Made by a program: the position numbers and the translations under genes. From Maribacter luteus (lineage in GTDB: Bacteria; Bacteroidota; Bacteroidia; Flavobacteriales; Flavobacteriaceae), in NCBI RefSeq assembly GCF_009674825.1, contig NZ_WKJH01000003.1:174695-238694 (forward strand): 64,000 nt of DNA. Reading direction: 5' to 3'. The notes below the pieces were generated by a model. The model was not told where the DNA came from and did no database searches. It saw only the letters and a list, made by a program, of their open reading frames with translations. Positions 1 to 8,274 of the stretch are shown piece after piece; positions within the stretch are counted from its first letter, which is position 1, and the number at the start of each line of letters is the position of its first letter.

Positions 1-631
1 TGATTATCCCTATGGGTCTGTTTTCCTTAGTAATGATTATGGAACCCACTTTTTTTGCGGTCATGGTCAGTGCCGCATTCCCGATCTGGGTATTCGGCGG
101 ACAAGTCACTGGTGTTTTTTTGTAGGTAACATTCTGAATAAAAGCCAAGTGGCCAGTTTCCTTATCAAACTCACCTTCGGTGGAATATAATCCTGCTCTA
201 TCTTTATCCGAATATCGGTCCAAGGTATTGGAAGCAAAGCTCGCCATGATAAACTTATTCGCTTCAATATTGCTGGTTATGAATTCATCCAACAAGTCCG
301 ATGATATGGCATATACGATACACTCTTCAATAGCTTTGGCACTCAATCTATAATTACTCTGGCGAATTAGCGCCCTTAATCCGAATATATCCCCTTCATC
401 ACATTCATCAACAAGAACATCCAATCCCCGAAAAATACCCACAGCACCATCTTTTACGACATAGAAAGCATCATGCAAGCTTTCATTTTCCTTGAAAATA
501 TAATCCCCAACTTCATAATAACCGACTTTGACCTGCTCGCAAATGGTCATCAACTGGGCATTATCCAAGGTATTGAAAGGAGGAAAGTCCTTTAAAAAAT
601 CGTAAATACGTTCTGCAATGGTATTTTTCAC
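1..631 (-). CDS. Cyclic-nucleotide-binding/CBS/DUF294 signalling protein, 3' end cut by window edge
   Basis: Only the first ~210 codons are present; the frame is open to base 1. The start is a GTG at 631-629, and the reading begins VKNTIAERIYDFLKDFPPF. Residues ~15-135 look like a cyclic-nucleotide-binding fold (glycine-rich turn EGDIFGLRAL) and ~165 onward like the first CBS motif (IGNAALTM then GSIIIT). This order matches the family in which CNMP and CBS domains precede a DUF294 nucleotidyltransferase; that last domain would lie outside the window. Members often sit beside acetate permease/acs genes, as here, so a role in controlling acetate or redox metabolism is plausible but inferred. 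Confidence 0.75.
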   Translation of the reverse strand, partial: MKNTIAERIYDFLKDFPPFNTLDNAQLMTICEQVKVGYYEVGDYIFKENESLHDAFYVVKDGAVGIFRGLDVLVDECDEGDIFGLRALIRQSNYRLSAKAIEECIVYAISSDLLDEFITSNIEANKFIMASFASNTLDRYSDKDRAGLYSTEGEFDKETGHLAFIQNVTYKKTPVTCPPNTQIGNAALTMTAKKVGSIIITKENRPIGII

Positions 632-826
632 ATCTTAAAGATAATCAATGAAATTCACTCACAATCAAAGAATTATCATCTTCATTTAAAATTTGAAATA
701 GTGAGATGGCCTTAATAGGTACAAAGCTTTATTAGTTATCCAATAATACGGTAAATAATCAAGTGAAAATATCGGCATTATTTATATATTTTGCTAAATT
801 AATATATTTATGCTAATTTTATATAT

Positions 827-1246
827 ATGAAAATAAACAGCTGTCCCAATTGCGGATCCGAGAAGTTTGTGAAAAGTGGAATCATTAAAGATAGGCAACG
901 CTACAAATGCAAAGCGTGTAATTATTTCTTCTCGGTCAACAAAATAGGCAAAAGCATAGACCAGTATTATGTAAACAAGGCATTGCAATTATATCTAGAA
1001 GGTCTGTCCTATCGAGAAATTGAACGTATTTTAGGTATTTCACATGTAAGTATATTAAACTGGGTTAAGAAATATAACATCAAAAGACCCTATAATCCCG
1101 ACTACCACCCAACCTATAAAATATTGAATGCAGTTGAACTTTCGCACTATTTTCAGGATACCGACAATCTTTCAGGTGCTGGGGTCGTGGTTACCGAACT
1201 GGGCGACAAGTTCATGCTCATTAAATGGGAGCGATTTAGAAATTAG
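827..1246 (+). CDS. IS1-type zinc-ribbon/HTH DNA-binding protein (probable domesticated regulator)
   Basis: The 139-residue protein has an N-terminal zinc ribbon with C6-x2-C9 and C28-x2-C31, then a helix-turn-helix around residues 58-84 (LSYREIERILGIS). This is the layout of the InsA/N-terminal part of IS1-family transposases. There is no DDE catalytic domain, no second transposase frame and no terminal inverted repeats nearby. The C-terminal ~45 residues are not transposase-like. It is an intact single gene just upstream of the acetate-uptake genes, so I infer a transcription factor derived from a transposase rather than an insertion sequence. Its target is unknown. Confidence 0.7.
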   Translation: MKINSCPNCGSEKFVKSGIIKDRQRYKCKACNYFFSVNKIGKSIDQYYVNKALQLYLEGLSYREIERILGISHVSILNWVKKYNIKRPYNPDYHPTYKILNAVELSHYFQDTDNLSGAGVVVTELGDKFMLIKWERFRN

Positions 1247-1272
1247 CTATACTTAATTACCATTTATATATA

Positions 1273-1299
1273 TTGTTTTTTATTTAACACTTTCTTTTG
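1273..1299 (+). promoter_or_regulatory. Candidate promoter for the porin/symporter operon
   Basis: A TTG at 1273-1275 and TTCTTTTG at 1292-1299, 16 bases apart, approximate the Bacteroidota promoter (TTG, 17-23 bases, TAnnTTTG), with T in place of the A and a slightly short spacer. It lies ~55 bases before the porin start. Confidence 0.3.
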
Positions 1300-1354
1300 A
1301 GGAGTTTAGCAAAGCACACAAAACCAATTTGTTACTAACTTAACTCCTAACTTT

Positions 1355-2575
1355 ATGAAGAAACATGCTTTACTCCTGGCAGGGCTATTCTGTACCTTTC
1401 AGTTAATGCATTCACAAGGGTCACCCGATTATAATGGTGGCCTTAAAGTGAAACTAGATGAAGAAGGCAATAAATACCTTCGTGTCATTTCATGGGCCCA
1501 AGTACAAGGCACATACAACTCCGATGCACCGGACAATACGAGCAGCACGAGTTTCAACCTCAGAAGGGCCCGTGTTCTGATGTTCGCCCAGATCAACAAA
1601 AAATTCATGATCCTTACCCATTTCGGGCTTAACAGCCTAAATAGCGGAACTTTGTCACCGACAGGAAAAGGCGAAGGCTCCCAACTGTTCTTCCATGATG
1701 TTTGGGCACAATACAATGTTGGTGAGGACCATGTTGTTGGTGGTGGTTTACATTATTTCAATGGGATATCAAGGTTGAACAATCAGAGTACCTTGAACTT
1801 TATGACGCTGGACAATAATCGCCAGTCGTGGTCAACCTTAGGCCTTACCGATCAATTTGCCAGGCATATTGGTGTTTTCGCCAAAGGTAAATTCGGCAAG
1901 TTACAATACAGGGTCGCCATAAATGATGCGATTACCAACGGTCTCGACACCCGCACGCCCGAAGCAAACGGTGCCGCGGTTTACGCTGGCAAAAGATTAC
2001 TGGGTTCAAAAGACTCCGGTAAAGCATATGCCGGTTATTTTGATTTTAATTTCCTGGACCAAGAATCCAATTTCCTTCCTTTTAAGGTAGGTTCGTACTT
2101 AGGTACCAAAAAGGTATTTAACATTGGAGCCGGATTTTTTCTACATCCTGGCGGATCGGTAATCGCGGATGCCGTTGGAAATCTGGAAAAAGAAGATGTT
2201 AGCATATTCGGAATCGATGCCTTTTACGACACCCCATTAGGGGATGACGGTAGCGCACTGACGGCTTACGCCACATACCAGAGCAACGACTATGGCAGGG
2301 ATTACCTATTTAGCGCTTATGGAACGGGAAGCATGCTGTACTCGCACTTAGGCTACGTTTTTGCCGGTGATAAAACAAAAACCAGATATCAACCTTATGT
2401 GTCATTTGCTTCTAACAGCTATGACGCCACTGACGATAACAGAAATGTTTTTGGTATTGGGGCAAACGCCTATTTAAACGGTCATAACTCCAAATTAACA
2501 CTGGAATACAAAAACCAAAAGTTTGGTGATACTGACACAGGGGCCATTACCCTTCAAGCAATGATTTACCTATAA
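1355..2575 (+). CDS. Outer-membrane porin-like beta-barrel protein
   Basis: 406 residues. The N-terminus is a typical signal peptide (MKKHALLLAGLF...) with likely cleavage after the SQ near residue 21. The rest is rich in alternating aromatic/polar strands, has no long hydrophobic helices and ends in a hydrophobic residue (AMIYL), as expected for an outer-membrane barrel of the phosphate-selective/general porin type. It is followed after 13 bases by the symporter small subunit and probably lets small organic acids across the outer membrane for the inner-membrane symporter. The substrate is inferred from neighbours only. Confidence 0.75.
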   Translation: MKKHALLLAGLFCTFQLMHSQGSPDYNGGLKVKLDEEGNKYLRVISWAQVQGTYNSDAPDNTSSTSFNLRRARVLMFAQINKKFMILTHFGLNSLNSGTLSPTGKGEGSQLFFHDVWAQYNVGEDHVVGGGLHYFNGISRLNNQSTLNFMTLDNNRQSWSTLGLTDQFARHIGVFAKGKFGKLQYRVAINDAITNGLDTRTPEANGAAVYAGKRLLGSKDSGKAYAGYFDFNFLDQESNFLPFKVGSYLGTKKVFNIGAGFFLHPGGSVIADAVGNLEKEDVSIFGIDAFYDTPLGDDGSALTAYATYQSNDYGRDYLFSAYGTGSMLYSHLGYVFAGDKTKTRYQPYVSFASNSYDATDDNRNVFGIGANAYLNGHNSKLTLEYKNQKFGDTDTGAITLQAMIYL

Positions 2576-2588
2576 AAAACCAACAACT

Positions 2589-2849
2589 ATGAGTGAAAAA
2601 CAAAAAAAGGCCACCGCCTATTGGAAAGAAAACCTAAAGTATCTGATCATACTGCTTTCTATATGGTTCGCGGTATCGTACGGCGCAGGAATACTATTCA
2701 GGGAAGCCCTAAATGAGTTTCGTTTAGGCGGATTCAAACTGGGATTCTGGTTTGCACAACAAGGTTCTATCTATGTCTTCGTGATACTGATTTTCGTTTA
2801 CGTAAGATTGATGAACAAACTAGATAAAAAATACGGTTACGACGAGTAA
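2589..2849 (+). CDS. DUF4212 symporter small subunit
   Basis: 86 residues with two membrane segments (about residues 15-35 and 52-73) joined by a loop containing FREALNEFRLGGFKLGFW. This is the pattern of the DUF4212 family, small partners of SSS-family transporters that are nearly always encoded directly before the large subunit. Here the symporter starts 29 bases downstream, so the two form a transport complex. Confidence 0.85.
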   Translation: MSEKQKKATAYWKENLKYLIILLSIWFAVSYGAGILFREALNEFRLGGFKLGFWFAQQGSIYVFVILIFVYVRLMNKLDKKYGYDE

Positions 2850-2878
2850 TCCATTCACTAACCAAAAAAATAAAAATT

Positions 2879-4654
2879 ATGAGTGTTCAATTATGGACTT
2901 GGATTTTAGTTGGGATTACCTTCGCCCTGTATTTCGGAATTGCCATATGGGCAAGGGCCGGATCTACTAAAGAATTCTATGTGGCCGGTGGTGGGGTTTC
3001 CCCATTGGCAAATGGTATGGCTACGGCAGCCGACTGGATGAGTGCCGCATCGTTCATCTCTATGGCCGGTATCATTTCCTTTGCTGGTTATGATGGATCG
3101 GTTTACCTAATGGGATGGACCGGAGGATACGTGCTTCTTGCCCTACTCCTTGCACCCTATCTTCGAAAATTCGGAAAATTTACCGTACCTGATTTTATCG
3201 GTGATCGATATTATTCCAATACGGCCCGTACAGTAGCTGTTATTTGTGCATTGATCGTTTCGTTTACATACGTTGCCGGTCAGATGCGGGGTGTGGGAAT
3301 CGTATTTTCACAATTCTTACAGGTCGATATTAATATCGGAGTAATCATAGGTATGGCCGTAGTTCTTGTTTTTGCTTTCTTAGGTGGAATGAAAGGGATT
3401 ACCTATACTCAGGTAGCACAATACTGCGTGCTGATTTTTGCCTTTATGGTACCGGCATTTTTCATCTCTATGCAAATGACGGGTAACCCAATTCCTCAAC
3501 TGGGAATGGGTGGCAAGGTCGAAGGAGGTACTTTTCTACTGGATAAGTTGGATACCCTTCATACCCAATTAGGATTTAACGAATACACCAGTGGGACAAA
3601 ATCAACCTGGGACGTTTTTGCCATTACACTTGCCCTAATGGCAGGTACCGCAGGATTACCACATGTTATCGTACGTTTCTTTACCGTACCAAAAGTTAAA
3701 GATGCACGTAAATCGGCCGGATTGGCTTTACTATTCATCGCCATACTTTATACAACGGCACCGGCCATTGCGGTTTTTGCCAGAACAAATTTAATCGAAA
3801 CGGTAGATAATAAATCTTATTCAGAAATTCCCCAATGGTTCAAAAATTGGGAAGATACAGGTCTGATCGCTTGGGCTGATAAGAATAATGACGGAAAAAT
3901 ACAATATGTTGCCGGTAGTGCCCTAGAAGGTAAAAAACCTGCCTTCACAGATGCCCGTGGAGCCAATGGCGAACGTCTTATTTCAAATGCCAACAGTTCT
4001 TCCAATGAACTTTATGTAGATAGGGACATCATGGTATTGGCCAATCCTGAAATAGCCAATTTACCAAACTGGGTAATAGCCCTGGTGGCCGCAGGTGGCT
4101 TGGCCGCAGCTTTATCAACTGCTGCAGGATTACTTCTTGTAATATCAACATCGATTTCGCATGATTTGATCAAAAAACAGATTAACCCGAACATCTCTGA
4201 AAAAGGGGAGTTAATGGCGGCCCGTATCGCAATTTTGGTTGCTATCGTTATCGCAGGTCTTTTCGGTATTTATCCGCCCGGCTTTGTCGCAGCGGTTGTC
4301 GCCTTGGCATTTGGTCTCGCGGCAGCCTCATTCTTCCCCGCCATTATTTTGGGGATTTTCGATAAAAGGATGAACAGCAAAGGGGCTATTGCCGGTATGA
4401 TCGTTGGTATAACATTAATGCTGTTCTATATGATCCGGTACAAAACGGGATTGATCGGTGTCATGGATGCAAGACCCGCAAGTGAATGGTGGTTTGGAAC
4501 CTCTCCAGAAGGATTTGGAACCATTGCCATGATCATCAATGTAATCGTTTCAGTGGTGGTCTCAAGAATGACCCCTCCACCACCGGAAAATGTACAGGAA
4601 ATGGTTGAAAGTATTAGAATACCTAGTGGAGCTGGTGATGCAAGTTCCCATTAA
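2879..4654 (+). CDS. Sodium:solute symporter, acetate-permease-like (SSS family)
   Basis: 591 residues, 13-14 predicted membrane helices. It opens with the SSS start (WILVGITFALYFGIAIWARAGSTKEFYVAGG) shortened here to its key parts FYVAGG and ADWMSAASFISMAG. The GLPHVIVRFFTVP and ALSTAAGLLLVIST stretches are SSS core and Na2-site regions. The hydrophilic insertion around residues 310-380 and the DUF4212 partner upstream place it in the two-subunit subgroup near ActP. Likely function is Na+-coupled uptake of acetate or propionate, consistent with the two CoA ligases downstream. Substrate is inferred. A terminator hairpin follows. Confidence 0.85.
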   Translation: MSVQLWTWILVGITFALYFGIAIWARAGSTKEFYVAGGGVSPLANGMATAADWMSAASFISMAGIISFAGYDGSVYLMGWTGGYVLLALLLAPYLRKFGKFTVPDFIGDRYYSNTARTVAVICALIVSFTYVAGQMRGVGIVFSQFLQVDINIGVIIGMAVVLVFAFLGGMKGITYTQVAQYCVLIFAFMVPAFFISMQMTGNPIPQLGMGGKVEGGTFLLDKLDTLHTQLGFNEYTSGTKSTWDVFAITLALMAGTAGLPHVIVRFFTVPKVKDARKSAGLALLFIAILYTTAPAIAVFARTNLIETVDNKSYSEIPQWFKNWEDTGLIAWADKNNDGKIQYVAGSALEGKKPAFTDARGANGERLISNANSSSNELYVDRDIMVLANPEIANLPNWVIALVAAGGLAAALSTAAGLLLVISTSISHDLIKKQINPNISEKGELMAARIAILVAIVIAGLFGIYPPGFVAAVVALAFGLAAASFFPAIILGIFDKRMNSKGAIAGMIVGITLMLFYMIRYKTGLIGVMDARPASEWWFGTSPEGFGTIAMIINVIVSVVVSRMTPPPPENVQEMVESIRIPSGAGDASSH

Positions 4655-4675
4655 AATAGTTAGTTGATTATTATA

Positions 4676-4710
4676 AAAAGCGGTACTTCATTCTGGAGTA
4701 CTGCTTTTTT
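4676..4710 (+). terminator. Intrinsic terminator after the symporter
   Basis: A 12-base stem (4676-4687 with 4697-4708, one G-T pair), 9-base loop and a run of six T immediately after. It separates the porin/symporter transcript from the sensor-kinase genes. Confidence 0.8.
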
Positions 4711-4738
4711 CATATATTTATTATTACAGCCCCATAAA

Positions 4739-4933
4739 ATGAAAAAACGCCACGAACAGAAATTGGTCATTGTATCCATAGCCCTTTTATTGGTATTGAA
4801 CATTCCTATAGTCTTGGTTTTTAATTTAGACGGCGCCATTTTTGGCATACCCTTATTCTATTTTTATGTTTTTACGGTCTGGATTCTCTCCATCATCATA
4901 TCTTATATAGTTCTAAAAAGATATTATGAATAA
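4739..4933 (+). CDS. Small two-helix membrane protein preceding the SSS-type sensor kinase
   Basis: 64 residues from the ATG at 4739 (MKKRHEQKL). There are two hydrophobic helices separated by FNLDGAIFGIPLFYFYVF. The layout, with a GIPLFYFY turn before the second helix, resembles the short partner subunits of SSS transporters (DUF3311/YhdT type). It overlaps the kinase gene by 8 bases, so the products are probably made together. I infer a helper subunit of the kinase's SSS sensor domain; no family assignment is certain. Confidence 0.6.
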   Translation: MKKRHEQKLVIVSIALLLVLNIPIVLVFNLDGAIFGIPLFYFYVFTVWILSIIISYIVLKRYYE

Positions 4934-7616
4934 CTATTTCTTGATCATTATCATCTTGTGTTACTTGGCAGTACTTTTCTACATTGCCTTTATTGCTGAA
5001 AAAAACGCTAAAAGTAAATGGGTCAACAACCCTTATATCTACACCTTGTCCCTTGCAGTGTATTGCTCCGCCTGGACGTACTATGGCAGTATTGGCACGG
5101 CGGCAAGTTCTGGCGTAGGCTTTTTACCGATATATCTGGGTCCGGCCATAGCAGTACCTTTATGGATCATCGTACTTCGTAAAATCATTCGGATTTCCAA
5201 ACAACATAAAGTATCATCCATTGCGGATTTTATTTCCCTTAGATATGCGAACAATCGCTTTTTGGGAGCTTTAATAACCGTTTTATGTATTACGGCCACT
5301 GTTCCATATATTTCATTGCAATTGAAGGCCGTAGCAGAATCATTTGCAATAATGACAAATGAAACCCATGGCATTACTGCAAGTATTTTTGACGACTCTA
5401 CCTTTTACATTGCTTTGATATTGGCGATTTTCGCCACATTTTTTGGCACTCAGGCAACAGATGCTTCAGAAAAACATAAGGGAATCGTAACTACAGTAGC
5501 TTTTGAATCGCTCTTAAAACTTACTTTCTTTTTAATTATTGGTGCATACGTCACCTATTATCTTTTCGATGGCACACAAGACATATACGACAAGGTTTCA
5601 ATAACACCCGATTTCAACAATTTAGTTAAACTTTCAGGCTTGGAGGGAGGTATCGATTGGGGGTTTATGATATTGCTATCCTTTACTGCGATATTTTTAT
5701 TACCTAGACAATTTCAGGTTTCCGTATTGGAAAACACTAGGGAAAAACACTTAAAAAAAGCCATTTGGTTGTTCCCTCTCTATCTATTGCTCTTTAACGT
5801 ATTCGTGATCTTTATTGCTTGGGCCGGTAAATTGACTTTGGAAGAAACAGCCAATCCGGAATACTATGCACTATTACTCCCATTGAACAGTAATCATACT
5901 TTTTTGGCTTTATTGGTATTTCTCGGGGGGTTATCGGCAGTAATTTCCATGGTTGTGGTATCTACCTTGGCTTTATCAAAAATGATTAGTAACAACCTGA
6001 TTATCCCATATGGTTTCTTGGAAAAATTTATCAAGGCAAAACCGGAAGAAAATGCCATCTACATCAAAAACATAAGACGCATATCTATTTTTACGGTAAT
6101 CATACTTGCCTATTTTTTTTACAATAACTTTTCCATAGAACTTTCTTTGTATTCCATCGGGTTGATTTCTTTCGTTATCGTAGCCCAATTAGCGCCTTCC
6201 TTTTTCATTGGCCTCTATTGGAACCGCGGTTCTTCCTTAGCTTCGATATTGGGTATAATCCTAGGCTTTTTAATTTCTGCATATACGTTGATCCTGCCAT
6301 TTACGATAGAGGCATTTACGGGTAGTAGTGAATTTACGGAATTTGGGTTATTCGGAATCTCCGCATTAAAGCCCTATGCCCTATTCGGCATTGATTTCCT
6401 GAGTCCGCCCGCCCATGCTTTTTTCTGGAGTTTAACGGCCAATATCTTATGTTACCTGATTATTTCATTGGCTTTCAAAGGACATTACAGGGAACGTAAT
6501 TACGCTGAAATGTTCGTCGATAGCAAGAACTATTCCTCGCTTCAGGATAGCGCCTTGGTTTGGAAAGGGGAAGCCTATGTGGCCGACATAAAAAACGTAT
6601 TGACCAAATTTTTAGGGGAAGCAAGGACCCAACGTGCCCTACAGATCTTCTTTAGAAAATATGATATCCCTAGCGATACACAAATGGCCGATGCCCGTTT
6701 GATCAATTTTTCAGAGAAATTATTGACCGGAAGCATTGGTGGGGCATCTGCAAAAATCTTGATTGCAGGGGTAGTAAAGGAACAAGAGATAAGTCTTCCC
6801 GAGGTTTTGAAAATCCTGGAAGAATCCAAAGAAACCATTATCAGTAACAAAGCCTTACAGGATAAATCTTCAGAGCTAACTCTTTTGACCGCAAAACTCA
6901 AGGATGCCAATGAGGAACTGATTGTAAAAGACAAACAAAAAGACGAGTTTTTGGATACGGTGGCGCATGAATTGAAAACGCCAATTACAGGAATCAGGGC
7001 CGCCTCTGAACTCCTGATGGATGATGACGACGAAATGCCGGTTGAAATGAGACAGACTTTCCTGAAAAATATCGTTGATGACTCCGATCGCTTATCTCGA
7101 TTAATAAATAATATATTGGATTTTGAAAAACTCTCCACGGGCAGGGAACAATTGAATTTAAAGAAACGCAACATTCAGGATACCCTTAAAAAAGCAATCG
7201 GTAATACACAGCATATCGCAGCGAAAAAGGAAATTGAAATAGTAAACAAAAACCGTTTTCATTTTGAACTTCCTTACGATGAGGATCGTATTTTGCAGGT
7301 CCTGACCAATTTGCTTTCGAATTCAATCAAATTCTGCGAACCAAAAAAAGGAGTAATAACGTTGGACTATAAATTAGGGAATGATTGTATCGAAGTTTTT
7401 GTAAAGGACAACGGGAAAGGTATACCCGATGAGGATATAAACTATATATTCGATAAATTCTATCAATCTAAAAACCAAAATACGATTAAACCCCAAGGTA
7501 GTGGTTTGGGGCTGGCCATAAGCAAACAAATCATTGAAAAACACCATGGCCGCATTTGGGTAGAAAAAGGAAGTAAAGTTGGAACAACTTTTGGATTTAA
7601 GCTACCTTTTAATTAA
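4926..7616 (+). CDS. Hybrid SSS-transporter/histidine kinase sensor (CbrA-like)
   Basis: 896 residues. Residues 1 to ~520 form an SSS-family transporter-like membrane domain with about 13 helices. It is followed by a linker with a coiled coil (~620-670), a HisKA domain with the phospho-acceptor in VAHELKTP (His681), and an ATPase domain with N box NLLSNSIKF, G1 box DNGKGIPDED and G2 GSGLGLAIS. This is the CbrA-like architecture in which a symporter domain senses or transports the ligand that controls the kinase. The response regulator gene follows 19 bases later. Acetate or propionate is the obvious candidate signal from the flanking genes, but that is inference. Confidence 0.9.
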   Translation: MNNYFLIIIILCYLAVLFYIAFIAEKNAKSKWVNNPYIYTLSLAVYCSAWTYYGSIGTAASSGVGFLPIYLGPAIAVPLWIIVLRKIIRISKQHKVSSIADFISLRYANNRFLGALITVLCITATVPYISLQLKAVAESFAIMTNETHGITASIFDDSTFYIALILAIFATFFGTQATDASEKHKGIVTTVAFESLLKLTFFLIIGAYVTYYLFDGTQDIYDKVSITPDFNNLVKLSGLEGGIDWGFMILLSFTAIFLLPRQFQVSVLENTREKHLKKAIWLFPLYLLLFNVFVIFIAWAGKLTLEETANPEYYALLLPLNSNHTFLALLVFLGGLSAVISMVVVSTLALSKMISNNLIIPYGFLEKFIKAKPEENAIYIKNIRRISIFTVIILAYFFYNNFSIELSLYSIGLISFVIVAQLAPSFFIGLYWNRGSSLASILGIILGFLISAYTLILPFTIEAFTGSSEFTEFGLFGISALKPYALFGIDFLSPPAHAFFWSLTANILCYLIISLAFKGHYRERNYAEMFVDSKNYSSLQDSALVWKGEAYVADIKNVLTKFLGEARTQRALQIFFRKYDIPSDTQMADARLINFSEKLLTGSIGGASAKILIAGVVKEQEISLPEVLKILEESKETIISNKALQDKSSELTLLTAKLKDANEELIVKDKQKDEFLDTVAHELKTPITGIRAASELLMDDDDEMPVEMRQTFLKNIVDDSDRLSRLINNILDFEKLSTGREQLNLKKRNIQDTLKKAIGNTQHIAAKKEIEIVNKNRFHFELPYDEDRILQVLTNLLSNSIKFCEPKKGVITLDYKLGNDCIEVFVKDNGKGIPDEDINYIFDKFYQSKNQNTIKPQGSGLGLAISKQIIEKHHGRIWVEKGSKVGTTFGFKLPFN

Positions 7617-7635
7617 ATTGTAAGCACTATTGGGA

Positions 7636-7998
7636 ATGAAAAGAATATTGATAGTCGATGACGAGCCGAATATTGTGATGACTTTGGAATACGCCTTCAA
7701 GAAAAAAGATTTTGAGGTTTATATCGCAAGAGACGGTGGGGAGGCAATGCAAATACTTAAAAACAATATTCCCGATGTGGTATTACTAGATATAATGATG
7801 CCCAATGTAGATGGTTACCAAACATTGGATCATATTAAAAAAAGTGAAGCTTTAAAGAACACAAAAGTTGTGTTCCTTACCGCTAAAAATAAAATTTCAG
7901 ATATTGAAAAAGGATTGAAACTTGGGGCGGATAAGTATTTGACCAAGCCTTTTTCAATTAAAAAGATAGTTTCAGAAATACTAGAACTTCTTAATTAA
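7636..7998 (+). CDS. Single-domain response regulator (receiver only)
   Basis: 120 residues from the ATG at 7636; an in-frame TTG at 7630 is less likely. All receiver hallmarks are present: acidic pair D8-D9, phospho-acceptor D52 in LLDIMMP, the T of FLTAK, and K in LTKPF. There is no output domain, so it must signal through protein contacts or phosphotransfer rather than by binding DNA. It is the evident partner of the SSS kinase immediately upstream. Confidence 0.9.
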   Translation: MKRILIVDDEPNIVMTLEYAFKKKDFEVYIARDGGEAMQILKNNIPDVVLLDIMMPNVDGYQTLDHIKKSEALKNTKVVFLTAKNKISDIEKGLKLGADKYLTKPFSIKKIVSEILELLN

Positions 7999-8001
7999 CA
8001 A

Positions 8002-8029
8002 TTGGTTTTGTGTGCAAACAACACCTTTG
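8002..8029 (+). promoter_or_regulatory. Candidate promoter for the acyl-CoA synthetase operon
   Basis: TTG at 8002-8004, 17-base spacer, then CACCTTTG at 8022-8029, one base from TAnnTTTG. It lies just after the response regulator stop and 21 bases before the next start codon. Confidence 0.4.
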
Positions 8030-8049
8030 TCTAATTAATGTAAGTTAAA

Positions 8050-8274
8050 ATGAAATTACGTCTTAATCCTTTGACATCGGATATTCTTATCTGTGTCTAT
8101 GCCGTTGTATCCCTTTATCTACGTTTTAAATTTGAAAGCGAAACGGCAATCAGTCCTATGAACTCCATAGTCATGGGAATTTGTTTCGTGGTTATTCTTT
8201 GGGTACTTATTAAACTTAAGGTACTTAACCCCAATTGGTTTGGACTTTTCAATGCTAAAAAAACCAAGTCATGA
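8050..8274 (+). CDS. Small inner-membrane protein, function unknown
   Basis: 74 residues with two hydrophobic helices (about 10-26 and 37-57) and a basic tail. I do not recognise the family. Its last four bases overlap the start of the CoA ligase gene (ATGA), which argues that it is a real, co-translated gene rather than a chance frame. Confidence 0.6.
   Translation: MKLRLNPLTSDILICVYAVVSLYLRFKFESETAISPMNSIVMGICFVVILWVLIKLKVLNPNWFGLFNAKKTKS

Noticed and set aside
827..1246. Complete IS1 insertion sequence
   Set aside because: No catalytic frame, no terminal inverted repeats and no target duplication are visible.
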